Origin: Candidatus Latescibacterota bacterium | Lineage (GTDB): Bacteria > Krumholzibacteriota > Krumholzibacteriia > G020349025 | NCBI GenBank assembly: GCA_020349025.1 | Contig: CP070763.1 | Coordinates: 2,622,182-2,686,181, forward strand | Reading direction: 5' to 3' | DNA: 64,000 nt | Shown: positions 18,577 to 27,935 of the stretch, piece after piece | Numbering within the stretch: the first letter of the stretch is position 1 | Layout: each line of letters opens with the position of its first letter | Translations under genes and position numbers: made by a program | The notes under the pieces: generated by a model | What the model saw: the letters and a program-made list of their open reading frames with translations, nothing else | Databases searched by the model: none | What the model was told of the DNA's origin: nothing

Positions 18577-18772
18577 GCCCGACTTCACGTTCACAGAGGG
18601 GCGTTGCCCACTCGCTCAGATTCAGAGCAAACGGCGCACCCAACGGCTCCGCTGACGTATGTCGCTGCAATTGATTCTATTACGAATGACGACGGGTGCC
18701 AGCGCGGCTGTGAAGACGCAGCGGCGTCCTGCAACTCCTGCAGTCGACCGCACGATTTGCGCAGCGCGAGGG

Positions 18773-20881
18773 CTAGTACTGCACGGTCTTGCGTATGGCG
18801 CTTTCGATGTCGGACTGCTGCGGCAGGATGAAGTGCTCGAGGGGTGGTGAGTAGCCCACCGGCGTGTCGGTCCCGGCGACGCGCATGACCGGCGCATCGA
18901 GCCACTCGAAGAGCTCCGACGCGGCCCAGGCTGCGATCTCCGCGCCGTAGCCGAACGTGAGGTGATCCTCGTAGACCACGAGCAGCTTCGCGGTCCGGCG
19001 CACCGACTCCGCCACTGTCTCCGCATCCCAAGGCGACAGCGAGCGCAGATCGATCACCTCCGGCTCGATCCCCTCCGCCTCGGCCAGCTTCGCGGCGGCC
19101 ATCGTGGCCCGCCGCACCACCGCGCCGTAGGTGACCACGGTGAGGTCGCTTCCGGGGCGCACGGTCGCGGCCCTGCCGAAGGGGATGCAGTAGTCGGGCC
19201 CCGGGTACTCCCCCTTGGCGTACGGCTGCCGGTAGAGGTGCTTGTGCTCGAGAAAGAGGACCGGGTCGTCACAGCGGATCGCCGTGCGCAGCAGCCCGTT
19301 TGCGTCCTGGGCGTTCGACGGCATGACCACGCGCAGCCCGGGACAATGGGCAAAGAGCACCTCACCCGACTGGCTGTGGTAGACGCCGCCCCCTTGCAGG
19401 TAGCCGCCGATCGGCACGCGCATGACGAACGGCGCCGACCAGGCGTTGTTCGAGCGCCAGCGCAGCATCGAGACTTCGTTGCGGATCTGCATCATGGCCG
19501 GCCAGATGTAGTCGAAGAACTGAATCTCGACCACGGGCTTCATGCCACGCGTCGCCATGCCGAGCGCGCGGCCCACGATGTTGGCTTCGGCGAGGGGCGA
19601 GTTGAAGACCCGACGTGAGCCGTACGTCTTCTGCAGCTTGTGTGTGACCTTGAAGACGCCACCTTTGCCCGCCACCTCGTCGACGATGTCGTCGTCAGCG
19701 CAGTCGGCCACATCCTCACCGAAGACGACGATGTGCGTGTCACGCGCCATCTCGTCGTGCAGGCAGCGGTTGATGAGACCCACCATCGACTCCGACTTGC
19801 CGTTCGCGTGGGGCGCGGTCGCGAAGCGCTCGGATGTGGGATCGACGTCGGGCGAGTAGACGTGCAGGAGCGCCTGCTCCGGCTCCGGCTTCGCCGCCGC
19901 CACGGCGCGGTCCACGGCATCGCGCAGCTCGTCGTCCACCTCCCCGCGCACGCTCTCCAGCTCCTCGGCGCTCGAGAGCCCTTCGCGCACGAGGTAGGCG
20001 GCGAAGCTCGGGATCGGATCGCGCGAGCGCTCCTCCTCGAGCTCCTCCGCGCTGCGGTACGTCGAGTGGTCGTCCGACATGGAGTGCGCATAGGGACGCG
20101 TGACGCGCGCGTGAACGAGTGCCGGACCACGGCGTTCACGGCAGTGCTCCACCGCCTCACGGCAGACCCGCAGGCTGGCGATCGGGTCGGTGCCGTCGAC
20201 GTCGAGGACGAGAAGATCGGGGAAGCCACGCACGAGCTTGGAGATGTCGCCGCCGGCCGTCTGCTCCTCGACCGGGACCGAGATGGCGTAGCCGTTGTCC
20301 TCGATCATGAACAGAACAGGAAGACGCGCGTTGCAGGCGGTGTTGAGTCCTTCCCAGAATTCCCCCTGGCTCGTCGTGCCGTCGCCGAGGGAGACGTACA
20401 CGACTTCGTCGCGCTCGAAAGGGGCCTTGGCACCATCTCCCCCCTGCGCCAGGTAGATGCCGGCCTCGGCACATCCCACTGCCTGGAGCACCTGCGTTCC
20501 GGTCGGGCTCGACTGCGAGACGATGCGCAGATCACGATGTCCCCAGTGGCTCGGCATCTGACGTCCGCCGCTCGCGGGGTCGTCGATGGCGCCCGTCGCC
20601 TCGAGCAGCATCTCGTACGGCGTCAGGCCGATCTGCAGACACAGCGCACGGTCGCGATAGTAGGGGTAGAACCAGTCGGAGCCGCCGCGCAGGCAGAGTC
20701 CGGCGGCAGCCAGAACCGCCTCGTGGCCGGCGCCACTGATCTGGAAATAGACCTGGTTGCGCCGTTTCAGCTTGATCTCCTCGTCGTCGATGCGGCGAGA
20801 CGTGTACATCGTGCGATACACGCCGACGAGCTGCTCGCGCGTCAGTCCCAAGGCTTCGAGGCTCTGCATCGACGACGCCAT
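18773..20881 (-). CDS. 2-oxoacid dehydrogenase E1 component, fused alpha and beta subunits
   Basis: 702 residues. Residues 1 to about 335 are an E1-alpha with the thiamine-diphosphate motif [15 protein letters not shown] continuing to [11 protein letters not shown] (GDG...N) and [11 protein letters not shown]; residues about 365-702 are E1-beta ([61 protein letters not shown]). It decarboxylates a 2-oxoacid and loads the lipoyl arm of E2. The alpha part is closest by eye to branched-chain (2-oxoisovalerate) E1, but pyruvate is possible. Fused alpha/beta E1 proteins of this size are known. GGGAGAGGGA precedes the ATG. No E2 or E3 is nearby. Confidence 0.88.
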   Translation of the reverse strand: MASSMQSLEALGLTREQLVGVYRTMYTSRRIDDEEIKLKRRNQVYFQISGAGHEAVLAAAGLCLRGGSDWFYPYYRDRALCLQIGLTPYEMLLEATGAIDDPASGGRQMPSHWGHRDLRIVSQSSPTGTQVLQAVGCAEAGIYLAQGGDGAKAPFERDEVVYVSLGDGTTSQGEFWEGLNTACNARLPVLFMIEDNGYAISVPVEEQTAGGDISKLVRGFPDLLVLDVDGTDPIASLRVCREAVEHCRERRGPALVHARVTRPYAHSMSDDHSTYRSAEELEEERSRDPIPSFAAYLVREGLSSAEELESVRGEVDDELRDAVDRAVAAAKPEPEQALLHVYSPDVDPTSERFATAPHANGKSESMVGLINRCLHDEMARDTHIVVFGEDVADCADDDIVDEVAGKGGVFKVTHKLQKTYGSRRVFNSPLAEANIVGRALGMATRGMKPVVEIQFFDYIWPAMMQIRNEVSMLRWRSNNAWSAPFVMRVPIGGYLQGGGVYHSQSGEVLFAHCPGLRVVMPSNAQDANGLLRTAIRCDDPVLFLEHKHLYRQPYAKGEYPGPDYCIPFGRAATVRPGSDLTVVTYGAVVRRATMAAAKLAEAEGIEPEVIDLRSLSPWDAETVAESVRRTAKLLVVYEDHLTFGYGAEIAAWAASELFEWLDAPVMRVAGTDTPVGYSPPLEHFILPQQSDIESAIRKTVQY

Positions 20882-20932
20882 TCCCTCTCCCGGTCTGCAG
20901 TTACGAGTCGGCGCAGTATACCATCCGGGGCC

Positions 20933-21409
20933 TCAATCGAGCCGGTAGCGTCCGGAAGGATCATCCTCCCAGCGGATTTCGTCCACGGGCTCCCGACGCC
21001 CCTCTCCCGCGTAGAGTCGATCTGGGAGGTTGATCACGAGTCCCGGCTGCGACCCGACGTTCTGGTATGCATGCACGACGCCAGCCGGCACGACGACGCG
21101 TGCCGGCGCGTTCTCTCCCGCTTCGAAACGCATGCGTCGACCCCGGGTCGGTGAGTCTTGACGCTGATCCCAGAGGTAGACGCGGAAGGTGGAGGGCCCC
21201 ATGAAAACGAAAACGTCCGCTTGCTCCCGATGCTCGTGTGGACCCCGGGCGACGCCGGGGTGGGTTTGCGACACGTAGGCCATCGTGGGTTGGACGTCGA
21301 GCTCGTCGCTGCGATAGACCTCCGCCAGCCAACCGCGCGAATCGGTGTGGTAGACGAGTGCCGTCACCTCGACGCCGTCGATCACCACCTCGGGCAGCTG
21401 CTGCGCCAT
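20933..21409 (-). CDS. RmlC-like cupin (dTDP-4-dehydrorhamnose 3,5-epimerase-related)
   Basis: 158 residues from the ATG at 21409, which has GAGGAG 7 nt upstream; starts further out (21430, 21499) run into a hairpin and the tRNA. The sequence shows the RmlC core: YHTDSRGWLAEVYRSDEL, PTMAYVSQTHPGVARGPHEH, ADVFVFMGPSTFRVYLWD, then VVVPAGVVHAYQNVG. The HEH and the late His are the positions used in RmlC, but the protein is shorter than true RmlC (about 180), so a related sugar isomerase or sensing cupin is possible. It lies directly after tRNA-Leu. Confidence 0.75.
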   Translation of the reverse strand: MAQQLPEVVIDGVEVTALVYHTDSRGWLAEVYRSDELDVQPTMAYVSQTHPGVARGPHEHREQADVFVFMGPSTFRVYLWDQRQDSPTRGRRMRFEAGENAPARVVVPAGVVHAYQNVGSQPGLVINLPDRLYAGEGRREPVDEIRWEDDPSGRYRLD

Positions 21410-21434
21410 GGCGTGGCTCCTCGGTTTCATAACG

Positions 21435-21462
21435 ACGAGGACCGCGCCGTGGCGGTCCTCGT
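21435..21462 (-). terminator. Hairpin after tRNA-Leu, probable terminator
   Basis: Perfect 11-bp stem ACGAGGACCGC / GCGGTCCTCGT with a 6-nt loop, starting 8 nt after the tRNA CCA end. Only CGTT follows on the minus strand, so the U-tract is poor. It sits between the tRNA and the ATG of the cupin gene and could end the secG-tRNA transcript or separate it from the cupin message. Confidence 0.55.
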
Positions 21463-21469
21463 AGCGAAG

Positions 21470-21556
21470 TGGTGCCGGAAGCGGGATTCGAACCCGCACG
21501 GGCTTGCGCCCACTACCCCCTCAAGATAGCGTGTCTGCCAATTCCACCATCCCGGC
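21470..21556 (-). tRNA. tRNA-Leu, anticodon GAG
   Basis: The cloverleaf folds with acceptor GCCGGGA / TTCCGGC, D-arm GGTGGAATTGGCAGAC typical of leucine tRNAs, anticodon stem CTATC / GGTAG around loop TTGAGGG (anticodon GAG, reading CUC and CUU), a long variable arm GGGC-GCAA-GCCC, T-arm GCGGG-TTCGAAT-CCCGC, discriminator A and an encoded CCA (21470-21472). It lies 13 nt downstream of secG on the same strand, a common secG-tRNA-Leu arrangement, so it is probably transcribed with the secG operon and then processed. Confidence 0.97.
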
Positions 21557-21569
21557 AATGACTCCGTCG

Positions 21570-21995
21570 TCAAGGGCTCTGCGTCGTGTCGCCCGCGGCA
21601 CCCTCTTCCGCCCCGACCGGCTCGCCGATGCTCTCGGTCGGCGGCGACCCCTCGAGGCTGTCCAGCGCGGCGGCCGGGTTGAACGGCGTCGAGGAGGGCG
21701 GCAGCTGCACCTGTGAGGCGCGCTGGCGGGCTCTCTGCTGGAGCAATCCCTCCCCGGTCGCTCCGGTCCGGCTCGAGAGCAGCGCCAGCAGGATCGACAT
21801 CAGCATGAAACCGATCGCGAGCCAGGCCGTGGCCTTGCTCAGAAAGGTCGCCGCTCCACGGCCGCCGAAGAAGGTCTGGGCCGTGCCGCCGCCGAACGCG
21901 CCAGCGAGGCCACCACCACGTCCGGATTGCAGGAGCACGACCAGAATGAGGCACACGCAGATGATGACGTGAATGGCGATGAAAACCGTGAACAC
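21570..21995 (-). CDS. secG: Preprotein translocase subunit SecG
   Basis: 141 residues. Two membrane segments (TVFIAIHVIICVCLILVVLL and ATAWLAIGFMLMSILLALL) flank the SecG loop LQSGRGGGLAGAFGGGTAQT followed by FFGGRGAATFLSKATA. SecG associates with SecYE and helps SecA-driven export. The extra 70-residue Pro/Ser/Gly-rich tail (QVQLPPSSTPFNPAAALDSL) is longer than in short SecG proteins but common in large ones. The GTG at 21995 has GGAG 8 nt upstream; a TTG one codon earlier is possible. It follows tpiA by 111 nt. Confidence 0.95.
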   Translation of the reverse strand: MFTVFIAIHVIICVCLILVVLLQSGRGGGLAGAFGGGTAQTFFGGRGAATFLSKATAWLAIGFMLMSILLALLSSRTGATGEGLLQQRARQRASQVQLPPSSTPFNPAAALDSLEGSPPTESIGEPVGAEEGAAGDTTQSP

Positions 21996-22106
21996 CAATC
22001 AAGCTCCGGGACCGGGATGAGATCACGTCGCCGGGGGCGTCGCGAGGGCCTGAAACCAGGCGAAGTTAGCACCGCGCGCGGTCGACGGTCAATGGAGTCG
22101 TCGGCC

Positions 22107-22877
22107 TCAAGCGGGCGTGACGGCAGCGGCTTCGACGATGGCGAGGAAGGCGCTGGCGTCGAGGCTGGCGCCTCCGACGAGCGCGCCGTCGACGTCCGCT
22201 TGTCCCAGGAGCGTTGCGGCATTGGCCGGCTTGACGCTGCCGCCGTACTGGATTCGCGTCTGCTGGGCCACGCCGGCACCGGCCCGCTGGCCGACGAGGT
22301 CGCGGAGCAGCGCGTGCACCTCCTGCGCCTGCTCCGGCGTCGCGGTGCGCCCGGTGCCGATCGCCCAGACGGGCTCGTAGGCGAGTGTCACGCGCGCCCA
22401 ATCACCGGCATCGAGAGCGTCCAGACCTTCGCGCACCTGCGTCGTGACCACGCGCTCGGTGGCGCCCGACTCGCGCTCCTCCAGCGTCTCACCGACGCAC
22501 ACGATGCACTCCAGGCCGGCAGCGAGCGCCGCGCGCAGACGCCGCGCGACACTGGCGTTGCTCTCGCCGAAGTGCTGCCGTCGCTCCGAGTGGCCGAGAA
22601 TGACCCAGCCGCAGCCGGCATCGACGAGCATCGGGGCGGCCACCTCACCCGTCCACGCGCCGGAGGTTTCCCAGAAGACGTTCTGGGCCCCGAGCGCGAT
22701 CCCGCTCCCCTGCACGATCTCGCCGACCGCGGCGAGGCTGACGCAGGGAGGGCAGAGGAGGACATCGACGGCGTCGCGTCGGCCCATGAGACCATTGCGG
22801 ATTTCGAGCGCGAGCTTGCGCGCTTCCGAGGGTCCGCAGTGCAGCTTCCAGTTGCCGGCGATCAGCGGTCTGCGCAT
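22107..22877 (-). CDS. tpiA: Triosephosphate isomerase
   Basis: Interconverts dihydroxyacetone phosphate and glyceraldehyde 3-phosphate. The 256-residue TIM barrel has N-terminal AGNWKLH (Asn, Lys), the catalytic His in ILGHSERRQHFGE, the catalytic Glu in LAYEPVWAIGTG, the flexible loop after it, and the phosphate-binding YGGSVKPANA and GALVGGASL. The ATG at 22877 has GGAGG 6 nt upstream. It follows pgk on the same strand with a 74-nt gap that contains a G-rich tandem repeat (on the opposite strand). Confidence 0.98.
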   Translation of the reverse strand: MRRPLIAGNWKLHCGPSEARKLALEIRNGLMGRRDAVDVLLCPPCVSLAAVGEIVQGSGIALGAQNVFWETSGAWTGEVAAPMLVDAGCGWVILGHSERRQHFGESNASVARRLRAALAAGLECIVCVGETLEERESGATERVVTTQVREGLDALDAGDWARVTLAYEPVWAIGTGRTATPEQAQEVHALLRDLVGQRAGAGVAQQTRIQYGGSVKPANAATLLGQADVDGALVGGASLDASAFLAIVEAAAVTPA

Positions 22878-22911
22878 GGCGCCTCCGTGACGCGGGAAAC
22901 AGCGCCCGCGT

Positions 22912-22939
22912 GGGTTTGGGGTCGGGGTCGGGGTCGGGG
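22912..22939 (+). repeat. G-run tandem repeat between pgk and tpiA, potential G-quadruplex
   Basis: On the plus strand there are five runs of three to four G (22912-22914, 22918-22921, 22924-22927, 22930-22933, 22936-22939) separated by TTT or TC, i.e. a GGGGTC hexamer repeated three times. The genes are read from the other strand, so the G-rich strand is the template. It fits the G3+N1-7 quadruplex rule. Confidence 0.75.
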
Positions 22940-22951
22940 CGCACGCAAGCC

Positions 22952-24148
22952 TCAGCGATCGGTGAGGGCGGCCACTCCCGGCAGCTCCTTGCCCTCGAGG
23001 AACTCGAGCGAGGCTCCGCCCCCGGTGGAGACGTGCGTCACGCGATCCGCGAGGCCAAGCTGATTGATGGCGGCGGCCGAGTCGCCGCCCCCGACGACGC
23101 TGGTACAGCCCAGATCGGTGGCACGACCCAGGGCGCGGGCCATCGCCTCCGTGCCGGCACGGAACGGCTCCAGCTCGAAGACTCCCATGGGACCGTTCCA
23201 GAACACGGTGCGCGCCGCATGGATGCGCTCCGCGTAGTCGTCGATCGTCTTGCGGCCGATGTCCACACCGATCCATCCCTCGGGAATGTCGGTCACCAGC
23301 ACGGTCTTGCTCTCCGACGCCGCATCGATCGCCCGGGCGATCACGGTGTCTTGCGGCAGCAGCAGCGAGAAGCCGCGCGACTTTGCATCGCGCAGCAATC
23401 CTGCGGCAACCTCCACCATCTCCTCATCCACCAGGCTGCCACCCACTTCGTAGCCGAGTGAACGGAAGAAGGTGTAGGTCATGCCACCGCCGATCAGAAG
23501 CGTATCCACCTTCTCGAACAAGCGCTGGATCACCTCGATCTTGCCCTTGATCTTGGCACCGCCCATGACGGCGACGAAGGGGCGCTCGGCGCTGTCCAGA
23601 GCCTGACCCAGATAACGGAGCTCACGCTCCATCAGGAGCCCGGCCGCGCAGCGCTCCAGAAACGCGGTCACCCCGACCGTGGAGGCGTGGGCGCGGTGGG
23701 CGCTGCCGAAGGCATCGTTGACGTAGAGGTCGGCGTAGCCCGCCAGGGCGCGAGCGAACTGCGGGTCGTTCGCTTCCTCACCCGGGTGGAAGCGCAGGTT
23801 TTCGAGGAGCAGAACCTCGCCGCTCTTCAGGTTCTCGACGATCATGCGCGGCTCGTCGCCAATGCAATCGTTCGCGAACTTGATCGGTGTCTCGATGTAA
23901 GCGGTGAGACGATCCGCCACCGGGCGCAAACCGTACTTCGGGTTCGGCTTCCCCTTCGGTCGTCCGAGGTGGCTGACCAGGATCGGCGTGCCACCCTTGT
24001 CGAGGATCGTGCGAATCGTCGGCAGGCTGCTGCGAATGCGCCTGTCGTCCATGATGTTCTGCTGCTCGTCCATCGGCACGTTGAAGTCGACGCGCACCAG
24101 AACGCGTTTGCCCGCCAGATCCAGATCTGCCAGCGCCAGCTTCGCCAC
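22952..24148 (-). CDS. pgk: Phosphoglycerate kinase
   Basis: Transfers phosphate from 1,3-bisphosphoglycerate to ADP. The protein has [12 protein letters not shown] (substrate-binding Asp/Asn/Arg), [58 protein letters not shown], the hinge and [10 protein letters not shown], and the nucleotide loop [15 protein letters not shown] with [19 protein letters not shown] at the end. The GTG at 24148 is preceded by GGGGAGGG and gives 398 residues; the ATG at 24172 (406 aa) has no ribosome site and sits next to the gap stop. It lies between gap and tpiA. Confidence 0.98.
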   Translation of the reverse strand: MAKLALADLDLAGKRVLVRVDFNVPMDEQQNIMDDRRIRSSLPTIRTILDKGGTPILVSHLGRPKGKPNPKYGLRPVADRLTAYIETPIKFANDCIGDEPRMIVENLKSGEVLLLENLRFHPGEEANDPQFARALAGYADLYVNDAFGSAHRAHASTVGVTAFLERCAAGLLMERELRYLGQALDSAERPFVAVMGGAKIKGKIEVIQRLFEKVDTLLIGGGMTYTFFRSLGYEVGGSLVDEEMVEVAAGLLRDAKSRGFSLLLPQDTVIARAIDAASESKTVLVTDIPEGWIGVDIGRKTIDDYAERIHAARTVFWNGPMGVFELEPFRAGTEAMARALGRATDLGCTSVVGGGDSAAAINQLGLADRVTHVSTGGGASLEFLEGKELPGVAALTDR

Positions 24149-24175
24149 GCTTCCCTCCCCGCGCTTCGACATCGT

Positions 24176-25174
24176 CTAGACGAGTGTCTCGATGAGCTCC
24201 GCCATGCGCTTCGCGTACGCGAACTCGTTGTCGTACCAGGACACCACCTTGACCGACTTCTTGCCGATGACGGTGGTCGACAGCGCATCGAAAACCGAGG
24301 AGTGCGCGTTGCCGATGATGTCGCTCGAAACCAGCGGCTCTTCGGAGTACTCGAGCACACCCTGCAGTGGAGCCTTCCCCGCCGCCTCCCGGACCGCCTG
24401 GTTCACCTGCTCCTTGGTGACCTCGCGCCCGAGCGTGACGACGAGATCGACGACGGAGCCATCGACCACGGGCACACGCATGGCCATCCCGTCGAGGCGT
24501 CCCTCCAGTTCGGGAAGCACCTTGGTCACCGCCACGGCGGCGCCGGTCGTCGTGGGAATGATGTTCACGTTCGCGGCGCGCGCGCGGCGCGGATCCTTAT
24601 GGGGCAGGTCGAGAATGCGCTGGTCGTTCGTGTAGGCGTGCACGGTGGTCATCAAACCGTTCTCCACGCCGAACGCCTCGTGCAGCACTTTGACGACGGG
24701 CGCGAGGCAGTTCGTCGTGCACGACGCGCTCGAGACGAGATGATGCTTCTCCTTGTCGTAGAGATGATCGTTGACGCCTTTGACGATCGTGATGTCTTCG
24801 CCCTTGGCGGGTGCCGAGATCAGGACCTTGCGCGCACCCGCTTTCAGGTGTTTCTCGGCGCCCTCGCGCTTCGTGAACAAACCGGTGGACTCGATGACGA
24901 CCTCGACGCCGAGGCCTTGCCAGGGCAACTTCTCGGGATCACGCTCAGCCAGCACCTGGACACGCTTGCCGTCGACGTCGATGGCGTTGTCCACGGCGCG
25001 CACCTTTCCTGGAAAAGGGCCGTGCACCGTGTCGCGGGACAACAGGTGTGCGAGGGTCGCCGTGTCCGTGATGTCGTTGACGGCGACGACGTCGACGTTC
25101 GAGTTCCCGTGCAGGTGCCGGAACACGATGCGTCCGATGCGACCGAAGCCATTGATCGCCACCTTGAGAGCCAT
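24176..25174 (-). CDS. gap: Glyceraldehyde-3-phosphate dehydrogenase, type I
   Basis: 332 residues. The NAD fold is [11 protein letters not shown] at the N-terminus, the catalytic Cys is in [13 protein letters not shown], His in [13 protein letters not shown], and [31 protein letters not shown] and [12 protein letters not shown] follow. VAVNDIT carries Asn after the NAD-ribose strand. It oxidises glyceraldehyde 3-phosphate to 1,3-bisphosphoglycerate. GGAGGAAACAGG precedes the ATG, and gap is the first gene of gap-pgk-tpiA-secG-tRNA-Leu. A weak candidate promoter (TTGTGA, 17 nt, AAGACT) ends the upstream spacer. Stop TAG. Confidence 0.98.
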   Translation of the reverse strand: MALKVAINGFGRIGRIVFRHLHGNSNVDVVAVNDITDTATLAHLLSRDTVHGPFPGKVRAVDNAIDVDGKRVQVLAERDPEKLPWQGLGVEVVIESTGLFTKREGAEKHLKAGARKVLISAPAKGEDITIVKGVNDHLYDKEKHHLVSSASCTTNCLAPVVKVLHEAFGVENGLMTTVHAYTNDQRILDLPHKDPRRARAANVNIIPTTTGAAVAVTKVLPELEGRLDGMAMRVPVVDGSVVDLVVTLGREVTKEQVNQAVREAAGKAPLQGVLEYSEEPLVSSDIIGNAHSSVFDALSTTVIGKKSVKVVSWYDNEFAYAKRMAELIETLV

Positions 25175-25250
25175 CCTGTTTCCTCCTCTGGTCCCGAGCG
25201 TCGCCGGAAGCGTCGAAGCGCTCACCAAGTCTTGGGTTCCGCTTTTTCTA

Positions 25251-26045
25251 TCACAAAACCCGCGTGGGTCGATAGTGGCTCTCCATGGAGGCATGGCAAA
25301 CGCTGAGAACCACGCACGGGAGCGAGTCCGCGACATCGAGCGCCGCGAGAGCGGCCGCGCTCGTGGCACCCGTCGTCACCACGTCGTCGACCAGAACGAG
25401 GAGCGCGTGCCGCCGTGGAATCGCTCGCTTGCGCGCGAAGGCACCCTGCACTCGCGCGCGCCGCTCCGCGTGCTCGAGCTGGGCGAGGGGCGGCGTGGCC
25501 ACGCGCCGCACCAGGAGGTCTTCGACGACGGCGCAGCCGATCCGGCGCCCCACCTCCTCGGCGAGCAGCCGGCTCTGATTGAAGCCGCGCTCGCGCAGGC
25601 GCTCGGCGTGCAGCGGTACGGGAACGAGCAGGAGGGGTCGCGGCCGCAGGGTGCGCCGCACGCGGCGCGCCATCCACGCCCCGAGCCACGGAGCGAGCTC
25701 CGGAACACCGCCATACTTGAAGCGGTGCAGGATCTCGAAGATCTCCGGACCGGGCTGGAAAGCGCTCAGGTGCAGGACTCCGCCGCGCGGCGCCGCGCAC
25801 CCGATCGCCGGGCGCAGACGCGAGGCACAGGCGCGACACAGGAGCCGCAGAGGCACTTGCAGCGCGCCGACGAGTGGCCGGCGCAGCTTGCCCGACTCGA
25901 GGCGGGAGGCGGGGCGTGCGCGCGACGTCTGCGACGCAAGATCGGCGTCGCAGACGCAACACGACTCCGGGAAGAGCACCGCCAGCACGTCTTCGACTCC
26001 CCGTGATACCCATCGCAACAGCGAGCCTGCCGAGCCCCGGGTCAT
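25251..26045 (-). CDS. comF: ComF-family phosphoribosyltransferase-like protein
   Basis: 264 residues with the two marks of ComF: an N-terminal cysteine cluster ([10 protein letters not shown] and later [10 protein letters not shown]), likely zinc-binding, and a C-terminal PRPP-binding site [38 protein letters not shown] is also diagnostic. ComF is required for DNA uptake in competent bacteria and assists handling of incoming single strands; many homologues lie in non-competent genomes. No other competence gene is in the window. It follows aroE by 48 nt in the same direction. Confidence 0.92.
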   Translation of the reverse strand: MTRGSAGSLLRWVSRGVEDVLAVLFPESCCVCDADLASQTSRARPASRLESGKLRRPLVGALQVPLRLLCRACASRLRPAIGCAAPRGGVLHLSAFQPGPEIFEILHRFKYGGVPELAPWLGAWMARRVRRTLRPRPLLLVPVPLHAERLRERGFNQSRLLAEEVGRRIGCAVVEDLLVRRVATPPLAQLEHAERRARVQGAFARKRAIPRRHALLVLVDDVVTTGATSAAALAALDVADSLPCVVLSVCHASMESHYRPTRVL

Positions 26046-26093
26046 CGTCGACGGGAGAGGTCGGGCCAGTTGGCTTCGGACACCAGCGCGTGC

Positions 26094-27014
26094 TCAAGCG
26101 AGGCCGAGGCTGCGGCGCATCGCTTCGAGGGGCGGGTCGATGCCGGTCCACAAACCGAAGGAGGCAGCACCCTGGTGCAGCAGCATGTCGAGGCCGTTGC
26201 TGCATCGCAGACCGGCGCTGCGCGCCCGGCGCAGGAGCGCGGTCTGCGGCGGAGCGTAGAGGGTGTCGAGGACGAAGAGCGCGGCCGGCGGCGCCGAGAG
26301 GAGAACCGGGAGAGGGTCGTCCGGTTGCATTCCCACCGGCGTCGTCTGGATCAGGACAGCCGCATCGCGCAATGCCCGTGGCGCGGCGTCGAGCGGCGCG
26401 CAGGAAAGCGCAGGCAGGGCTCCGCGCCAAACAGCGACGACCGCATCCAGCATCTCTTGCGCCCGTACCGGTGCGCGGTTGAGGACGCGGACCGCGGCCG
26501 CGCCGGAGTGCAGCGCACCCGCCACGGCGGCACGTGCCGCGCCGCCCGCTCCGACGATCACGACCACGGCACCGGACATCGTCACAGCGTGCTCGTCGAG
26601 CGCCGCCAGGAGACCGTGCACGTCGGTGTTGAAACCGCGCAGAAGCGGTGTTCCGGAGGCGGTCGGCTCGAAGCGAATCGTGTTCACGGCTCCTGTCAGG
26701 CGTGCCTCCTCGTCGAGCGCGTCGACAAGCCCGACGATGGCGTGCTTGTGCGGCAACGTCACGTTGATGCCGGCGAGCGGGCCGGACGCCGCCTGCTCGC
26801 GCATGCGCTCGACGCTGCGCTGCAGCTCCGCCGCAGCCACCTCGAAGCGGAGGTATACGGCGTCGAGAGCGCTCGCGGCGAAGGCTGCGCTCTGGAAGCG
26901 AGGGGAAAGCGAATGCCGCACCGGTTGGCCGAGGATCCCGAAGACGCGGGTCGCGGAGGTGCCCCGATAGCCCACAGCACGCGCACCGAGCTGGATTTCG
27001 AGTCGCCGATTCAC
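26094..27014 (-). CDS. aroE: Shikimate dehydrogenase
   Basis: 306 residues. The shikimate-binding SLSP is in GQPVRHSLSP, the catalytic Lys in INVTLPHKHA, then LTGAVNTI, FNTDVHGL (catalytic Asp), the NADP loop GAGGAARAAVAGAL and NRAPVRAQEM, with ending QGAASFGLWTG. It reduces 3-dehydroshikimate to shikimate. The GTG at 27014 overlaps the lgt stop (GTGA), so translation is probably coupled. About 20 residues precede the usual AroE start (VFGILGQP); a later start is possible. Confidence 0.95.
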   Translation of the reverse strand: MNRRLEIQLGARAVGYRGTSATRVFGILGQPVRHSLSPRFQSAAFAASALDAVYLRFEVAAAELQRSVERMREQAASGPLAGINVTLPHKHAIVGLVDALDEEARLTGAVNTIRFEPTASGTPLLRGFNTDVHGLLAALDEHAVTMSGAVVVIVGAGGAARAAVAGALHSGAAAVRVLNRAPVRAQEMLDAVVAVWRGALPALSCAPLDAAPRALRDAAVLIQTTPVGMQPDDPLPVLLSAPPAALFVLDTLYAPPQTALLRRARSAGLRCSNGLDMLLHQGAASFGLWTGIDPPLEAMRRSLGLA

Positions 27015-27841
27015 GAGCCTACGGGGCGCGCGGCCTGGCCCGGATGCGACGTCGCCGTCGACGCCGTGGACACACGCGCAGGCGGCGCGTGACGGGTGGA
27101 GTACAGCAGGAGAAGACCGATCAGGAAAGCGCCCACGCTGATCAACTGGTTCACCGTGCCTCCACCGACGATGTAGACGTTGGCTTCGTAGTAGCGGAAG
27201 AAGTCGAGGGCGAAACGTCCTGCGGAGGCGAGCATCAGATAGAGCGCGAAGAGCTGCCCCTCCGGCCGCCGCGCACGATCCCAGAGCAGGAGGATGAGCA
27301 GGATCAGGAGTCCGATCGCAGAGGAGTACAGCTGTGTCGGATGCAGCGCGGTGCCTTCGAACAGGTGCCCGCTGAAGGTGTCGCTCGGAAACTGCACACC
27401 GAGCGGCAGCTCGGTCGGGCGCCCGTAGCAGCAACCGTTGAGGAAACAACCGACCCGGGTCAGCCCCAGGCCGAGCCCAAGACTGGGTGCCATGATGTCG
27501 GCCATGCGCAGGAAGGGAACGCCGCGGCGTCGCACGTACCAGAACGCCGCCGCCATCGCCGCAAGGACGCCACCGTACATCGCCAGGCCGCCACGCCACA
27601 CGGCGACGAGGTCGAGGAGCGAGCTCATCTCCTCGCGATGAAAGAGCACGTACATGAGCCGGGCTCCGACGATCGACGCGAAAACGATGACGAGCGCGGT
27701 ATCGAACACCGTGTCGGAGGAAACACCACGCGCCGGAGCTCGACGCGCCGCCAGGAGAATCCCGAAGAAGAAGCCGAGCGCCAGCATGAAGCCGTACGAG
27801 TGCAGCTCGAAGGGACCGAGCTTGAACAGTGTCGGATGCAT
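27011..27841 (-). CDS. lgt: Prolipoprotein diacylglyceryl transferase
   Basis: Adds diacylglycerol to the lipobox cysteine of prolipoproteins at the inner membrane. The 276 residues carry about seven membrane segments, an N-terminal LFKLGPFELHSYGFMLALGF, the loop VWRGGLAMYGGVLAA, the core signature RVGCFLNGCCYGRPT, and HPTQLYSSAIG with YYEA near the end. The two cysteines after NG occur in many non-proteobacterial Lgt proteins. The ATG at 27841 has GAGG 8 nt upstream. A plausible promoter overlaps the end of rodA. Lipoproteins encoded nearby (39-40 kb, 58 kb) would be its substrates. Confidence 0.96.
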   Translation of the reverse strand: MHPTLFKLGPFELHSYGFMLALGFFFGILLAARRAPARGVSSDTVFDTALVIVFASIVGARLMYVLFHREEMSSLLDLVAVWRGGLAMYGGVLAAMAAAFWYVRRRGVPFLRMADIMAPSLGLGLGLTRVGCFLNGCCYGRPTELPLGVQFPSDTFSGHLFEGTALHPTQLYSSAIGLLILLILLLWDRARRPEGQLFALYLMLASAGRFALDFFRYYEANVYIVGGGTVNQLISVGAFLIGLLLLYSTRHAPPARVSTASTATSHPGQAARPVGS

Positions 27842-27906
27842 GAACCCGTCCTCGTTCACACCCGCGGTGCCGCGCCCGCGCCAGGCGGGGCGCCGCAAGC
27901 AACTGA

Positions 27907-27935
27907 AAACTATTCACCTACAACGCTGGCGTCAA
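27907..27935 (-). promoter_or_regulatory. Candidate promoter for lgt-aroE-comF
   Basis: On the minus strand TTGACG (27930-27935) and TAGTTT (27907-27912) are separated by exactly 17 nt. The -35 overlaps the rodA stop codon. Five of six -35 bases match, the -10 only three of six, so this is a moderate candidate. Confidence 0.4.

Noticed and set aside
23687-25306. Long plus-strand open frames antisense to pgk and gap
   Set aside because: They have no family similarity and mirror the codon bias of the real minus-strand genes; similar shadows lie across icd, aceK, the E1 gene and mreC.
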